Shown here: in pieces, positions 11,808 through 45,029 of the stretch
Layout: the number at the start of each line of letters is the position of its first letter
How positions within the stretch are numbered: the first letter of the stretch is position 1
From: Liolophura sinensis
Lineage: Eukaryota > Mollusca > Polyplacophora > Chitonida > Chitonidae
Assembly: GCF_032854445.1 (NCBI RefSeq)
Contig: NC_088300.1
Coordinates: 8,434,001 to 8,498,000 of the forward strand
Direction of reading: 5' to 3'
DNA length: 64,000 bases
Position numbers and translations under genes: made by a program
Notes under the pieces: model-generated
Seen by the model: the letters and a program-made list of their open reading frames with translations, nothing else
Database searches by the model: none
What the model was told of the DNA's origin: nothing

Positions 11808-13482
11808 TAGTCCTGGAAAAAAGTTTGGAATATTGGTGAATTTCACACCATCTCCACGAAGAGCGTGGTTCGTTGCGTTCAGGTCAATAATCTGTCGATT
11901 GGTTTCACTTGGACTAGTCTCTATGATGCATTATCCATAGTTTCCTCAAACCAAAACATTTCTAAATGTTATAGGAGACGAGTTTTTCACGATATTCTGA
12001 AAGCGCCCCAAACAAGTGCAGAAATTCAGTGAAACCCATGTATTTTATTACGAGCTGTAACTTTTATTCGATTGGAAATATGTCTACAATACTTGGTAAG
12101 TTAAATATGCAAAACACTAACAATAAAGAAAATTAATTTAGTACTTGGTGTGCTCACCCCTCGCATTGTACAATGCGCGCACACGTCTTGGCATACTGGC
12201 AACTAAGGAAGTGAAAGTTTCTTCCGGTATATCTCTCCAGCAAGTGAGCACAGCACGAGTTAGTTCAGCCACGTTCGTTGGGGCTTCATCCAGGTTATTC
12301 AACCCACGGGAAACTTCCGCCCACAAGTTCTCAATTGGGTTCATATCCGGTGAAATGGCTGGCCACTGCATGTGCTCAACACCCTCCTGTTCCCGAAAAT
12401 TCCGTATCAGTTCGGTCGGGTGCGGCGTGGCGTTGTCGTCCTGATACACAAAGTTTGCCCTGGATTGTTGCCGAGCAAATGGGAGCATTATCGTTTCCAG
12501 AATCCGTTGATATTGGTGCTGGTTCATGTGTCCATCCAAAACGTGCAGGTCGCATTTACCAGTGCTATGAAAAGCACCCCAGACGGTGACCCCACCGCCC
12601 CCGCCTTGGACTCTGGGCATAATGCAATCTTCGTTCAGAGCCTCGTGAGCCTGACGACGCACCATCACACGGCCATCTTCCCGGTAGACGACAAAACGAG
12701 ACTCATCACTGAATATCACGTGTCGCCAGTGTCCCACCTGCCAGTTCAGGTGTTCCCGCGCCCAGGATAAGCGTGCCTGGCGGTGTCGACGCTGTAGCAA
12801 AGGCTTTCTCTTAGGCCTCCTTACCAAATACTCAGCAGTCAACAGTCTGGATCGCATTAAGCGGCTTGACACAGGAGTATTGGTAAATCTCATCCAGTCA
12901 GCGCGTATCTGGTTGGAACTCTTCGTACGGCCATTGCGGCAAAGTCTCACCAGATACCGGTCCTCTCTCTCGGTGGTCTTTCGTGGCCGACCAGACCTCG
13001 GTCTAGGCGTCGGCACACCCGTCTGTCGGTGTCGCTTAAAGATTTTGGAGACGGCTCCCTGAGTGACACCAAGAGCTGCTGCAATGTCCTTCTGTTTTGC
13101 TCCAGCCAGGCTCATACCAACGATACGGTTGCAGACTGCAGCACTCAGTTGACGTCTCATGATCACAGCAGTATTGTTGGAAACACTCTGGAGCACTGGC
13201 ATGCCTTAACCCAGCTTTTATAAGAGTTACAAGGTTAAATTATAATCATGTCTGCGTACATGACTTTTTCACTGAGAAATGGATGGTCATGCTTTGTCCC
13301 AACTGTAATTTTGCTCAGGTGACACAAGCAATAATGGTGTGTATGAGCTGAAAGGGGACATAATCCACTACATTTTCCACCCAAACAAGAATGTGTGCAT
13401 TTAATGTAAGGCGTACAAAAGTATGTTTCTGGTAAATGCTATCACCAGTGAAAACAATATTCCAAACTTTTTTCCAGAACTG
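11808..13482 (-). mobile_element. Tc1-type DNA transposon, about 1.68 kb, apparently intact
   Basis: Terminal inverted repeats share CTGGAAAAAAGTTTGGAATA: the left end reads TAGTCCTGG and the right end, complemented, reads CAGTTCTGG. Flanking TA dinucleotides at 11806-11807 and 13483-13484 fit the TA target duplication of the Tc1/mariner superfamily. Length, single long reading frame and TIRs are all usual for Tc1 elements. It is inserted in the TA-rich centre of a palindromic element. Intact ends and an unbroken frame suggest fairly recent transposition. Confidence 0.85.
12138..13202 (-). CDS. Tc1-family DD34E transposase
   Basis: A 354-residue protein that cuts and pastes its own transposon in the nucleus. 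Residues about 18-60 form the paired-like HTH region (IAAALGVTQGAVSKIFKRH). GRPRK at 71-75 is the AT-hook-like linker typical of Tc1. The catalytic triad is D166 (VIFSDESRF), D256 (YQDDNATPH) and E291 (SPDMNPIENLW), with 34 residues between the last two, which defines DD34E. There is a glycine-rich stretch around 200-204 before VTVWG, as in the family. The frame has no stops or shifts, and the length is normal (about 340-350). The first ATG is used; a TATAAAAG lies just upstream on the minus strand near 13216-13223. M15 is an alternative start. Frames on the opposite strand are shadows. Confidence 0.93.
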   Translation of the reverse strand: MPVLQSVSNNTAVIMRRQLSAAVCNRIVGMSLAGAKQKDIAAALGVTQGAVSKIFKRHRQTGVPTPRPRSGRPRKTTEREDRYLVRLCRNGRTKSSNQIRADWMRFTNTPVSSRLMRSRLLTAEYLVRRPKRKPLLQRRHRQARLSWAREHLNWQVGHWRHVIFSDESRFVVYREDGRVMVRRQAHEALNEDCIMPRVQGGGGGVTVWGAFHSTGKCDLHVLDGHMNQHQYQRILETIMLPFARQQSRANFVYQDDNATPHPTELIRNFREQEGVEHMQWPAISPDMNPIENLWAEVSRGLNNLDEAPTNVAELTRAVLTCWRDIPEETFTSLVASMPRRVRALYNARGEHTKY

Positions 13483-13536
13483 TATATATATATATGCATG
13501 GGTAAAGTATCCCACATAAAATGCGTGCCTTATCTG

Positions 13537-13540
<4 letters not shown>

Positions 13541-13599
<59 letters not shown>

Positions 13600-13626
13600 T
13601 ATATTTATATATATATATATATATAT
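13541..13626. repeat. TA microsatellite
   Basis: Long (AT)n run with one interruption, in the centre of the palindromic element between the Tc1 insertion and the right arm. Its length probably varies between individuals. Confidence 0.9.
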
Positions 13627-13712
13627 GCATGGGTAAAGTATCCCACATGAAATGCGTGCCTTATTATTTTTTGTGATAAAGCGAGATATCCCAGTTCAAT
13701 GTGAGCTAAAAC

Positions 13713-16685
13713 ACGCATATTGAGGAAATCAAACGTGTAGGTGATCACCATGTGCATATTTACCCCCTGCGTAGGTGATGATCATGTGCATATTTAAGAC
13801 ATCATGTTTCAGGCTTTGTTATGGCATTCCGGAGAGGTAGTAATAAATATGCATTTGGATCGGCTTGCTGCTAAGAAAATCTGTTGTAATATGAGGGAAA
13901 CAATGTGGTAAGCGATGTCAGACTTGTACAGAATAGACCCAAATATGTTTTATTCCACATAATTCAATGGGGGATTTGAGCCCTTCCGGCGTGAACATGG
14001 TCTTAATGAAGACAAAGTCAAGAAATTGAGAAAGCATGACTATTGTTCGATACCCGCTTTTCAAAATTTACCTGTTCATGATGTAAATATCCTCAGTGTG
14101 ACAATGTGCCGAGGACAGATGGCTGCTTTTACAGATGGCGTACGTAAGCTTCAGAGGTTCAATCGCAACACAAGGGTGTACAGGTACCACCAGGGAGGCA
14201 GTGCTCAAGGTAATTGTCGGCACAACCAACATAAATCTTTTGTCTTTTCGTCTCTGATTTCAGATCTGTGGCAAAACTGACATGGGAGAGAAAAAGACAT
14301 CACACTTTCAGCATCAATTTTAGGGGTAGCTCAACCATTTTTTTTTGGTTTATTTTTATATTGATGATGCACTACGTAGTCCACGATTCGTGAATGACGG
14401 CGTTTACTTTGATGGGTAAACTTAAGGTTTATACAGTAACGTTCATTTGTTCTAAATACCATCTAACCTGTTCAAGGAAAGTCCCTGATTTCATCAAATA
14501 TTCCAGCAAATAAACATGTCCATATATCGAAACTGAAATAGGAAATGCTGTGATAGGCGCTGAGACTTTAGTGCAAAATGCATGGTACGCCAAGATGACG
14601 TAGACATGGCGCACGAGGGGTAAAGATTTTAGATAAACTTTTGTTCATGTTACTGATCATATGATTTCGAAACTTTAATGGCAGAAACCTCGTGTGGTTG
14701 GAATGCATTACTGGTCGACAAAATTCCATGTTTGTTCCGCTCAGCCAGTCATAACAAAAATACAGTAATGTACCCTCTGTCAACCGTAAGCATTTGTAAT
14801 GAGCTGAATGGAAATTGCCACGCGTCTCCCTCTGGTCTGCGACCAGAACTGGTAAGACTGTCCGAAGGGACGGACAGAAAGCTGAAGGGTAAAGCCAGGT
14901 AGCAAGAAAGACTTTAGGAAGAGAGAGATAACACTCGGGTTATGTCCCACATATCGAGGAGTAGACCAGCCTTGGCAAATTTCGGCCATTTTTAATAAAC
15001 GTCATAATTCTGGCACACTATGGGCGAAGTATTTATATAATATGTACTTTTATTTGTACATGTATTTTTTCGGTACGTCTGTACTTCGATGCTGATTGGT
15101 TGCTCTTGTTACTTCCTCAACTTAAATTGCTTTATAAAGGCCGCGAGTTCTCTATTTTTCCCTGCATATAAGTTTAACTGTGATGTATCAACCTCCATAT
15201 CTACTTTTTTGGAGACAAAATTCAGGATTTCCACTGGGAAGATTTTCACATTCATGGTTCTGTAATATAGGATGGCTCTATATCACGCGAGTAATGGTCA
15301 TGAGCAATGGTGATAGGTTTTTGATTACTTCAATCTATTTGTTATTATTGTTTTATACTGATACATTTATTCCTGTACTGGTATTGTGTGTATGTACATG
15401 CTGATCCGTGCCACTGTTATTAGTTTAAGTCTTTAATTACGCTAATTAAACTAGCGATGAGGTGAAGTTGTCATTTTGTTTGAACAGTTATTAAATATAT
15501 GTGTAGTATATCATGAGGGTAGAAAGAACTTATCAGATATCTGGAATGTCCTACAAGGGAGAAAAGCCAAACCGATCGGAACGTTCTCTCACATGTAAAA
15601 TATGAAGTCATTAAACGATGTTTAGCTCTTGGATGAACAATCCGCACAGTGAAATGTCAACGCTGTTTTTTGCGGCTGGCGAGATAAATTTTAAGGATAA
15701 TATTCAGAATACAATTTTGTATCACCGATACATTAGGACTGAACAGCAGCAAAACGAAATTGTCCAAAATTTGTGAACAACGTTCTTAGCCAATTATCAG
15801 CTATTCTCGTAAAGAGCTAGCTATTAGTAGAACGTTATTTATAATTAATTGTTGGTCAATAATAAACCAAATGCTCTCCAAAATACACACTGACATTCTG
15901 ACAGTGCACATGATAGTATTTTAACAGAAAAAAATGAAAAAATGAACTTGGTAAATGCTTGGTGTGATTGAGTGCATGGCAATCCTAAACAGTTTAGTGG
16001 TAATATCTGGGTATACTAAATTGGAAACATTTTTTTACATCTCTATAACTTGGAAGAAAAAATATTGTGATAAGGTTCTGATAACCAGTTCTATTGTAAA
16101 AAGCTATAAACAAAACTGCTTTACCAACAAAAACATATGCAAAATGTTTATTCAAATGGTTTTTATATTCCTATTTTTTTTCTGCTGATGACAAATATTT
16201 TTTTAGAATAAACTTTTAAAACATGTCCTGAGCGTTGTTTGAAAATTGTCAGCATGAAGTTATGCTTTACTTCCATATTTGAGTCAAGGTTTTGGTATGT
16301 AGTTAACGAAAAATGAAAATATTGACTGTTGTTTATATGTACTTGCTAGTCAGCTTCAGAAAAGCCATTATCATATTAAATTTTACACAGACCATGTTAT
16401 CTTACATGCAATAAAGGTCACGAGATAATTTATTCGTCCGCCATTTTTGTTGTCAGTCTATCTTTGATAGACGAACACACTTGGCCCCACGACATCACGA
16501 CATCACCATTCATTGGATTAAAGACCTGATATAGGGAAGACTGAAACTTTTGACCTGTATGTGTATACTAAAACTGACTAAGGTCTTATAGGACGACGTT
16601 AACTGGTGACCAAGATGTCCCCTCAGGTCTGGCCGGCAGTCGACCGGTATAGGGTGCGTATTATGGTATAGTATTGAGTGGAGTA
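13713..16685. other. Stretch without recognisable gene
   Basis: The best candidate is a frame at 14026-14218 (SVTMCRGQMAAFTDGVRKLQ) followed by a GTAATT donor-like site. I do not recognise the protein and found no partner exon, so it is left uncalled. The rest is AT-rich and featureless. Confidence 0.35.
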
Positions 16686-16689
16686 GGTC

Positions 16690-16935
16690 ATCCCGTGGTG
16701 TCCCAGACTATTGACATGGTGTCCCAGACTATTGACATAGTGTCCCAGACTACTGACATGGTGTCCCAGACTACTGACATGGTGTCACAGACTACTGACA
16801 TGGTGTCCCAGACTATTGACATGGTGTCCCAGACTACTGACATGGTGTCACAGACTACTGACATGGTGTCCCAGACTACTGACATGGTGTCCCAGACTAT
16901 TGACATTTTACTATGACTATTGACATTTTACCCAG
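16690..16935. repeat. Minisatellite, 21-bp unit, about 11 copies
   Basis: Tandem CATGGTGTCCCAGACTACTG units with A/T and C/A point variants. Because 21 is a multiple of three, both strands stay open, giving SQTTDMV- and VWDTMS-type repeats that should not be called proteins. Confidence 0.92.
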
Positions 16936-17790
16936 ACTATAATTATAAGATGACCAAACCAATAACTGATATCTTCCTTACACCCAACCAATGCAGGCTT
17001 TTCTCTGCTGTCTCCAAATCCGAAGCCTTTAAATTGATAAGCTTCTGTTACTGTGTCTGTGTGTATGTATGAAATAACACATTTTCATTCACCGGGTTTG
17101 GGAGATATCATGGATATTTAAAGTGCCACAGTGGCTTGGATATCAGGATCAAACAAACCAGAGAGTGTCGTCATATATGTGCTGACAATGCTCATGGATA
17201 TAAAAGTTATGCGTAGGACTATAAAGATGTACATGTATATTACATAATTATGGCCTATCTTCTCGAGATCTCTGGATCATACGAAGTAGAAGAAATGCCA
17301 TATATACCAATTCGTATAAATGTGAAACACCAATGAAATAAATAAATAATGTTTGGAGTAACACTTATTCCTATCCTGTCCACCCTGAACTACTGCTATT
17401 TAATTATGCATTATCCCTGATCATTAAAGGCCAAATGTGGTAGATTTTTCTAATGATCTACCAGAAAATGCTGCCATTGTCAGGATTAGGTTACCGGTAC
17501 TACATACATCTGATACAGCAGACCGTTTGTTAATTGCTGTGGGATGTGAAGTCGGCCGTTCCCGCCATTTCACCTCCAGACTTGTGTTTTGGAACAAGGC
17601 TTCTGATTGATATTAATATTTGGCCTCTCTGCTCATAAAGAGACTGACGAGTTGGTTGTCAGGTGTGTTCCGTGAGGTGTATATAGATGGAGACATGTGA
17701 GTAACCGGAGCGGCTGTTGGGGGAGGTTTTTGTGACGTTACACCTCCTCTTCTAGCTCGATGCGACAGCCGCACAAACACGTGGGCTGAG
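16936..17790. other. Stretch without recognisable gene
   Basis: No exon, RNA gene or array recognised. Confidence 0.4.
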
Positions 17791-17803
17791 TTAGAACACA
17801 TAG

Positions 17804-18152
17804 AGTGAGTGAGTGCTTGGGGTTTAACGTCGTAGTCAACAATTTTTCAGTCATATGACGACGAAGGAATCCTTAGGGTGCATGCACGTGTCATGTGCCT
17901 CCTTGTTGCAGGACGGATTTCCACCGCTCTTTTATTTAGTGCTGCTTCACTGAGACGACCTACCGAAGGCAAGTAAGCCGCCCCGCCCGAGCCATTATAC
18001 TGATACGGGTCAACCAGTTGTTGCACTATCCCCTTCATGCTGAACGCCAAGCGAGGAAGTTACAACTTCCTCTTTTAAAGTCTTAGGTGTGACTCGATCA
18101 AGGATTGATCCTGGATCTACCGGTCCCGAAGCGGACGCTCTACCAACTGTGC
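17804..18152 (-). mobile_element. tRNA-derived SINE, family B, full length
   Basis: Minus-strand element running from a tRNA-like head (antisense ACCGGTCCCGAAGCGGACGC, CTCTACCAACTGTGCT) through a body with GAGGAAGTTACAACTTCCTC, a short inverted repeat, and CATTATACTGATACGGGTCA, to a 3' end CATATGACGACGAAGGAATC and a GAGT simple tail. A perfect 13-base duplication, TTAGAACACATAG, flanks it at 17791-17803 and 18153-18165. Another full copy is at 53793-54137 and a fragment is at about 20395-20452. Confidence 0.88.
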
Positions 18153-18284
18153 TTAGAACACATAGAAGATAACGATATGAGTACATTGCCATGATCAGGT
18201 GACATTCAAATTTCAACACTTACATATACGTACGATCCCAGACTCGGCGTTCACCGTCACAGTACTCTATATCCCTTCTTTCCT

Positions 18285-18372
18285 GTTTCCTCCCACCATA
18301 ATGCTGGTAACGCTGTAAAAAGTGAACTATTCTTGAGTACGGCGTACAACACCAATCAATTTAATAAATAAA
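18285..18372 (+). mobile_element. 3' fragment of SINE family A
   Basis: TTTCCTCCCACCATAATGCTGG, then GAGTACGGCGTACAACACCA and an AATAAATA tail. The tRNA-like head is absent or too diverged to see. Confidence 0.75.
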
Positions 18373-20243
18373 CTAGAACTGCTTACAGTTATAAGGCGCC
18401 CAACAGGCTTTCTGTTTTATCGGTGAACCTTGTGTAGCGGATGCATAATTGCCCAGATTGCTACAACTTTCCCCGAGGTGGAGATATTTAATTTGTACGA
18501 TAAAGATTCAACTGTAAATATTCCTTGACTCCAAATACTTAATTGCCCTCGAAGAACATAGTGTACATAGATTTGATATCACAGCAGAAGCAAATATGGG
18601 CAAAATTTTAATCACATTTTGTCGCAAAACTATGCGACAGAGCCAAAAATGGTTAACAGATTTTTAATCAGAAGGCAAAATTAGATCAGGAAAGGTAGTT
18701 TGTATATTCGATTTCAAAAATTCCTTGTCACGTGATAAATATGCTAACCAGCTAATTTCCATAATTTTGCATTGTATATTTACATGACCAATATATATAC
18801 TAAGTTTCAGCCTAATCGACAAAACCGTTTTGAATGAGAAGATTTTTGTAGGTTTTTAGTAAGTAACAACATGGCGGCAAAGGTAGGTCACAGTCGAAGT
18901 TCAAACCTATACCAAAAGCTGACCCCTCACATACAGATTACGACTCAGATCGGCTAAGTATGTAGTGTTGACAGCTTTAAAGTTATAGTAAAAAGCACTC
19001 TAATAATAATAATAACTAGAACTGCAAAGCGGTTTCGGTCGGGGTCCACGTCGTTTGTTGTCAGAGTTATATCAGTAGGCTTACACTGTCAACGGTAGAC
19101 AGAATAGCTATATTTTAGTGCAGAACGGCTTTGGGAGATCATTTACAGTGCAGCAGAAAGCAACAAGTCAATAAATTATATACCTGATAAGTGGCCGTTT
19201 AATTAAAGAACAAAACAATGGCGTTAATATCTGTTTCTGAAAAGATTAGCGAGAAAACTGTTCATCACAGCTCGAGAATTGTGTGCATGCTAACTCTAAT
19301 AATTGTCGAGTTACATGCAAGATAATGAACTTTAAAATTTGTGAACATTGACATATTTCTACACTAACGCTAAAGACTAGTCTCGTTAACCATCCGCAAA
19401 AGGCAACTGGCTTGTGATCCAATCAGCGTCCTTTGACTCCAGTAAATATCGCCTAACGCCAGTCAAAGAGAAAGAATCGGACCAGTGTAAACATAGCTAC
19501 TTAAAAATTGTCTCCCTTACAAGTGCAATGACTGTCGATAGCTTAGGCACTATCAGTTGTGAGCCCCGCAGTTTTAGCCCGGGTTAAGGCCGTTTGTTGT
19601 TGTAGTTATTCTACGCCATCAAACAGAAGACAGCATAACTGTATGCCATCGTGCAGCTGTTTCGGGAAATCATGGACAGTACAGGAGAAAGCATTTCGTG
19701 AAATACCATAAACCCAGTCCAGTTCTCATCTAACTGCATGTAAAGCAATAGAATTAACATCTATTACTAACCAAGAAACGGTGTTGTCATTTAAACGCTT
19801 CTAGCGAGAATACTACTGATCGCAGATCAAATCCGTTGACATATTTCAGAAAAGGCATGTCTTGGGCTACAATCTGGGGCAAGTTTCACGTTTCTAGCGC
19901 CCATAGTTCTCGAGTTACAGGTCATTGAAATTAAGTAACAAAGTTTTAGTTTTTTGACTATATCTCATAAAGTTACAAAGATATGCAAAAAATAATAGCA
20001 GAATCGGAATCAGTGGTTAAAAATACACCAGAATACGTTAAAAAAATTTAAATTTCAAAACTTTTTGTGACGTCATAGTTTCGACCAGTGGCGAAATTCC
20101 AAAGTTTTGACCGGAAGTGAACGATCTGCGCGATCTGACCCCTCACATACAGATTACGACTCAGAGTGGCTAAGTATGTAGTGTTGACAGCTTTAAAGTT
20201 ATAGCAAAAGCAAAGGACTGAGAATAATAATAATAATAAGTAC
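18373..20243 (+). repeat. Head-to-tail copies of a TAATAATAA-tailed interspersed repeat
   Basis: The segments starting ACTAGAACTGC at 18373 and 19013 are related. The tails at 18915-19012 and 20136-20243 match closely (CCCCTCACATACAGATTACG, then AAGTATGTAGTGTTGACAGC) and both end in (TAA)n. A further internal restart near 19556 repeats the CGTTTGTTGTTG ... GACAG part of the second copy, so there are probably three units of about 540-690 bases. No ORF of note; a non-autonomous element is likely, of unknown class. Confidence 0.6.
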
Positions 20244-20394
20244 AAGAATAATATGCTTCCAAGCTTATAGCCTTACCATACCTGGTCCTTTTACCCCGCC
20301 GAACTTACAAAGTCACACAAGCTGGGACTGTGGTTAGGAACATGGACACTGGCCAAATGCTACGTTTATTTCAATACGTTAAACATCCATATAT

Positions 20395-20452
20395 TAATCG
20401 TCGTCATATGACTGAAACACTGTCAAGTACGATTGTTAAACCCCAAGCATAC
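20395..20452 (+). mobile_element. 3' fragment of SINE family B
   Basis: CGTCGTCATATGACTGAAAC and GTACGATTGTTAAACCCCAAGC match the 3' end of the family B element. Confidence 0.6.
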
Positions 20453-20459
20453 ATTTTTT

Positions 20460-23255
20460 CATTCTATATATTGACATAGAAATATTACTCTTAAAGGAAG
20501 AACTATCGATCAAAGGCCATGACGAGGTCATCACGCATGACGGACAAGCTGAGTGACAATAAGTTGAAAGACGAGTGCTTTACATGAGAATCGTAGCAGC
20601 TTCTTTACAAATACCACAAATATCACAATACCATGGCTCTAGGTTTATGCTGACGAAGACATTCTGAAATGAAGTACTAAGCCACTTAAGAATTTAGACT
20701 GGAACACAAGTCATCGCTTTAATATGATGAACTATAAGCCACTGAAGAACCACCTAAGCAACGCTTTTTGACATCTATTAGTAATGTCGGTTACGCAGGG
20801 AATCATAAAATGGTGGACTTTAATGCCTTCAATCTTTTTTTCTGATTGGCCTAAGACTGGATTAGATATAACGAAATGGGTGATACTATTTTCGGGAGAG
20901 GAATTAATCGAATATTTCATAATAACCCAAACATAACGGGTACATGCTTGCTTTATCAAAACAAAATCTGAATAACAAAAATGAGAGGTCAGCGTTTATT
21001 TTTGAATGTCAGTTGAGCTTAGAATTAGTTTTGGGCAACATTGCCGATGTCTTTTCTGGAGAATGACAGCTTAAGGTTACTCCTCATGAGTATATTGGTT
21101 TTACGTTCTCTCAAAATGTCTCTCTTTCATGCTCAGAAGTATTTAAGAACGGGCTTCATTATCCCGTCACGATTGAGCACGAGGGTGAAACTTATTTTAC
21201 ATGTTCTTTATGTGACAATATGATTATCTCTTATTATACCTTATTATGTTGAAATGTTGGTGTAAAAACGATGAGAACGAGTAACACATTCTTAAGTCAT
21301 CAACACGTTCTTACACGTTCTTAAACATCTTTAAGAACGAGGGAATGCTAAAAATTAACTAATTCACTCTGTGCACATTTTGTTGATCAGGGTCGGGGAT
21401 CAAAATGGAACCAACAATAACGTATCTGTGCGGTAATACCCGGAACAAATGAATTTAAGACAAGAAACTGTTGGAAATGAACATATTAATTTCAACCGGC
21501 ATACAGCTTAAGTGTGTACCAAAAGTTGGTCGTATACTGTATCGAAAATTGGCATGGGAATGGCATGTCTACGTGAAAAACAAATAATACGCGTAAGAAC
21601 GAGCAATAAGTATATCCAAAGTGATAGTTGCGTTAATTAGGCTTAATTGGCTTAGTACATGGGCTGAGAAGATAAGAATTGCTTATTAGCGATCAGGCTG
21701 CCATGAGGAATACATAAAGTTTTATTTTCATCCTCGTACTCAACGTGACCTATCTCTTGTTTTAAAGTAATTTAGCCCATACACTGATTTTGATCCGTTC
21801 TTAAATGGTATTGGGCAAGGAGTTTTTAAAAAAATGTTAAAAAATCATTTTATATTTAGCATATCTTTAGGTATCTTTTGGTAAAAAAAATTTAAAGGTT
21901 GAAAGGTAAAAAAAGTTATCAGGTTGGTTATTTAGGAATGTTACAATGAGTTTCATCCTCGTACTCAGTCGTGACCGATAAAATTAGTTGTTGGCGTACT
22001 GTCTACGCTGCCCTTATGAGACTGTGCACCGGTGCCGCACTGAAGAATCACCATTTTGTAGTTTTTACGCATGGTTCTGTATATTCAGTGTGTCTAACCT
22101 TTCATGTGTGACCTTACTTCTGCTAGCTGGCGGACTAACAGGCCCGTCATGGGCCGTCAGTACCATCTAACCATGCATGGTGTTATAGTGATAACCTGAA
22201 CAACAATAGGATTCATCTTAGCTGTGTATAGGCAGCCTTTACCTTATTGCATGTTAAATGACAGTGATGACAATACAGTATTTTGAATCATTCTCGACCC
22301 GTCCGGTGACATGTAATAAATTGCAGTTAAAATGACTGCATTTTTAGTTAATTCAACCTAAACCGCAAAGCGTGTATAATTTGCTGCTGTTTAGCATTTA
22401 CATGAACAGGTAGAATAAAACCCTAACTGAGGTAAATTGACAAGAGGCCGTGTTTCACAGGTCACGTTTACCCGTTTTGCCAGATATCACCATGTCAACG
22501 GGGTTTGTTTTGCTCCATGTTTTACGTCTTTATATCGTACCATTATTAAGCAATCTCAAAGTATGTGACCCAAAGTTTGGTAAATTATTAGAAGTGGCAT
22601 GCCTCCTTCACAAGTTAACATTTTGGATAGGATATATACATAGCGTGGCTTTCTAAATGAGGTTAACAACTGTGGGATTAATAAAGAACTTTATTTGAAA
22701 AGGAATATTCATACACATTTTGAAAAGATGACCAATGAGTGGCAGTAAATTTATAATCATATTGAAGTGAACAACTCTTCGCAAGGTATATATCGATTTA
22801 GACTTGTGGTGGGAACATGCCTTGACACGTAACGGCTCACAGCTGCATCAATAGCTATTAGAAAGTGAGGGGGTACTATATGAACATATCGATTGTTAAC
22901 ACGCGGCTTTGTGTTAGTCCACAAATTACCATTAGAATAGGAAAGATCTTACATATAAAGTCATCCGTTTCACAAAGCGATCGTAACGTGCACCGAAAAC
23001 AAGATCTAACCATGGCATAGATACAGATTAACATAAAGACACCACCGCTTCCAAAATTTCCCCTAAACTAAATTTTATCTACATGGATATGCACTCGTAC
23101 TCCAGTACGCCGGTATTCCGAATATCGTTTCCTTCTAAAATATTAACAGAACTGTTAAAATGTGCTACATATCCTGCAACATTTGTAACAGTTGGCGCAG
23201 TTGACCAATCATTGTCATTAAACGCCTGCCAATCAATATAGCCTTAAGTAGGTGA
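20460..23255. other. Intergenic stretch upstream of the CASD1-like gene
   Basis: AT-rich, with short unrelated frames and no supported exon. The promoter of the gene that starts at 23331 should lie in the last part, but I cannot point to a core promoter. Confidence 0.4.
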
Positions 23256-23330
23256 ATGAAACGTGTATATCTTTGTCGGATAAGGCGTCTTCGAAAAGCC
23301 AGTGTAACATTTAACACCGCCACACAAACC

Positions 23331-44208
<20,878 letters not shown>

Positions 44209-44282
44209 CATGTTCCTTAGTTACTGGTAACACATATCCTACATAAAAACCTCTGTGGACATTCATATTCATATTCCTTGAA

Positions 44283-44288
44283 AATAAA
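44283..44288 (+). promoter_or_regulatory. Candidate poly(A) signal AATAAA
   Basis: It lies 75 bases after the tentative stop codon of the CASD1-like gene. AT-rich DNA makes chance AATAAA common. Confidence 0.3.
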
Positions 44289-44507
44289 TTTGATAAGTTT
44301 GAAACTGCAGTTGGAATATAACAGAATGTAGAAAGTTAAAAAGGCGTGTTATTATTTTTTTCCTATGTAAATTCTCCTCACCAACGGATCAGCGGATAAA
44401 TACTTTGTCCTGAGTATGTAGCAGTATATAGTAGTCAATATCTGTAGTCTTCAAGAATATCTGTCTGCCATGACGACTGTCAGATTTCTGGCCGGACAGA
44501 AGGCCGT

Positions 44508-44880
44508 TGCCGTGACAGCCGTTATGGATAAGGAAACCACCGTATCCCATCACGTACCAGACCAAAGTTCTGACGTAAGTCCGTAGCCGAGCCAGCCATT
44601 ATGAGGGGAGGGGGCCATTGTCTCGCCACGTACCAAACTGAAGTTCTGACGTAAGGCCGTAGCTGAATCAGCCGTTATGGATGGGAGAAACCGCCGTATC
44701 CCATCACGTACCAGGCCAAAGTTCTGACGTAAGGCCGTAGCCGAGCCAGCCGATATAAGGGGAGGAAACCAATGCGTCCCGACACGTACCAGACTAAATT
44801 TCTGAACTAAGCCCGTAATCGAGCCAGCCGATATGGGAGTAAAAAACGATCGTGTCTCGTCACATGTTTCACAACGATTG
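44508..44880. repeat. Minisatellite, 76-78-bp unit, about 5 copies
   Basis: GTTCTGACGTAAG at 44567, 44643 and 44721 and a variant at 44799, with GCCGTAGCCGAGCCAGCCG and CATCACGTACCAG. GC-richer than its surroundings. Confidence 0.9.
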
Positions 44881-45029
44881 TGTTCAGTCAAGCTTTATAG
44901 ACTCACTGTTTGACACTGAAAAAGATCGTATTCATGCAGTACAGCCTTACAGAAAACGATAAAGATTGTGTGCATGCAGTTCAGCCCAAAAAACTCACTG
45001 TTTGACACCGATATTTGATTGTGTTCATG

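Larger units (their letters stand above)
11673..13712. mobile_element. Palindromic MITE-like element hosting a Tc1 insertion
   Basis: The arm at 11673-11776 (GTTTTAGCTCACATTGAACT ... GATACTTTACCCATGCATAT) recurs inverted at 13621-13712, with only a few differences over about 90 bases. Both arms run inward into TA microsatellite. A third partial copy of the inner arm lies at 13488-13533. Arm-TA-arm architecture suggests a foldback or MITE-type element, whose TA centre gave TA target sites for the Tc1 element now inside it. No ORF belongs to the outer element itself. Confidence 0.65.

Noticed and set aside
12145-13223. Plus-strand frames of 60-132 codons
   Set aside because: They are antisense shadows of the Tc1 transposase.
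14026-14218. Possible exon reading SVTMCRGQMAAFTDGVRKLQ with a donor-like GTAATT
   Set aside because: No acceptor or partner exon found and no family recognised; kept only as a note.
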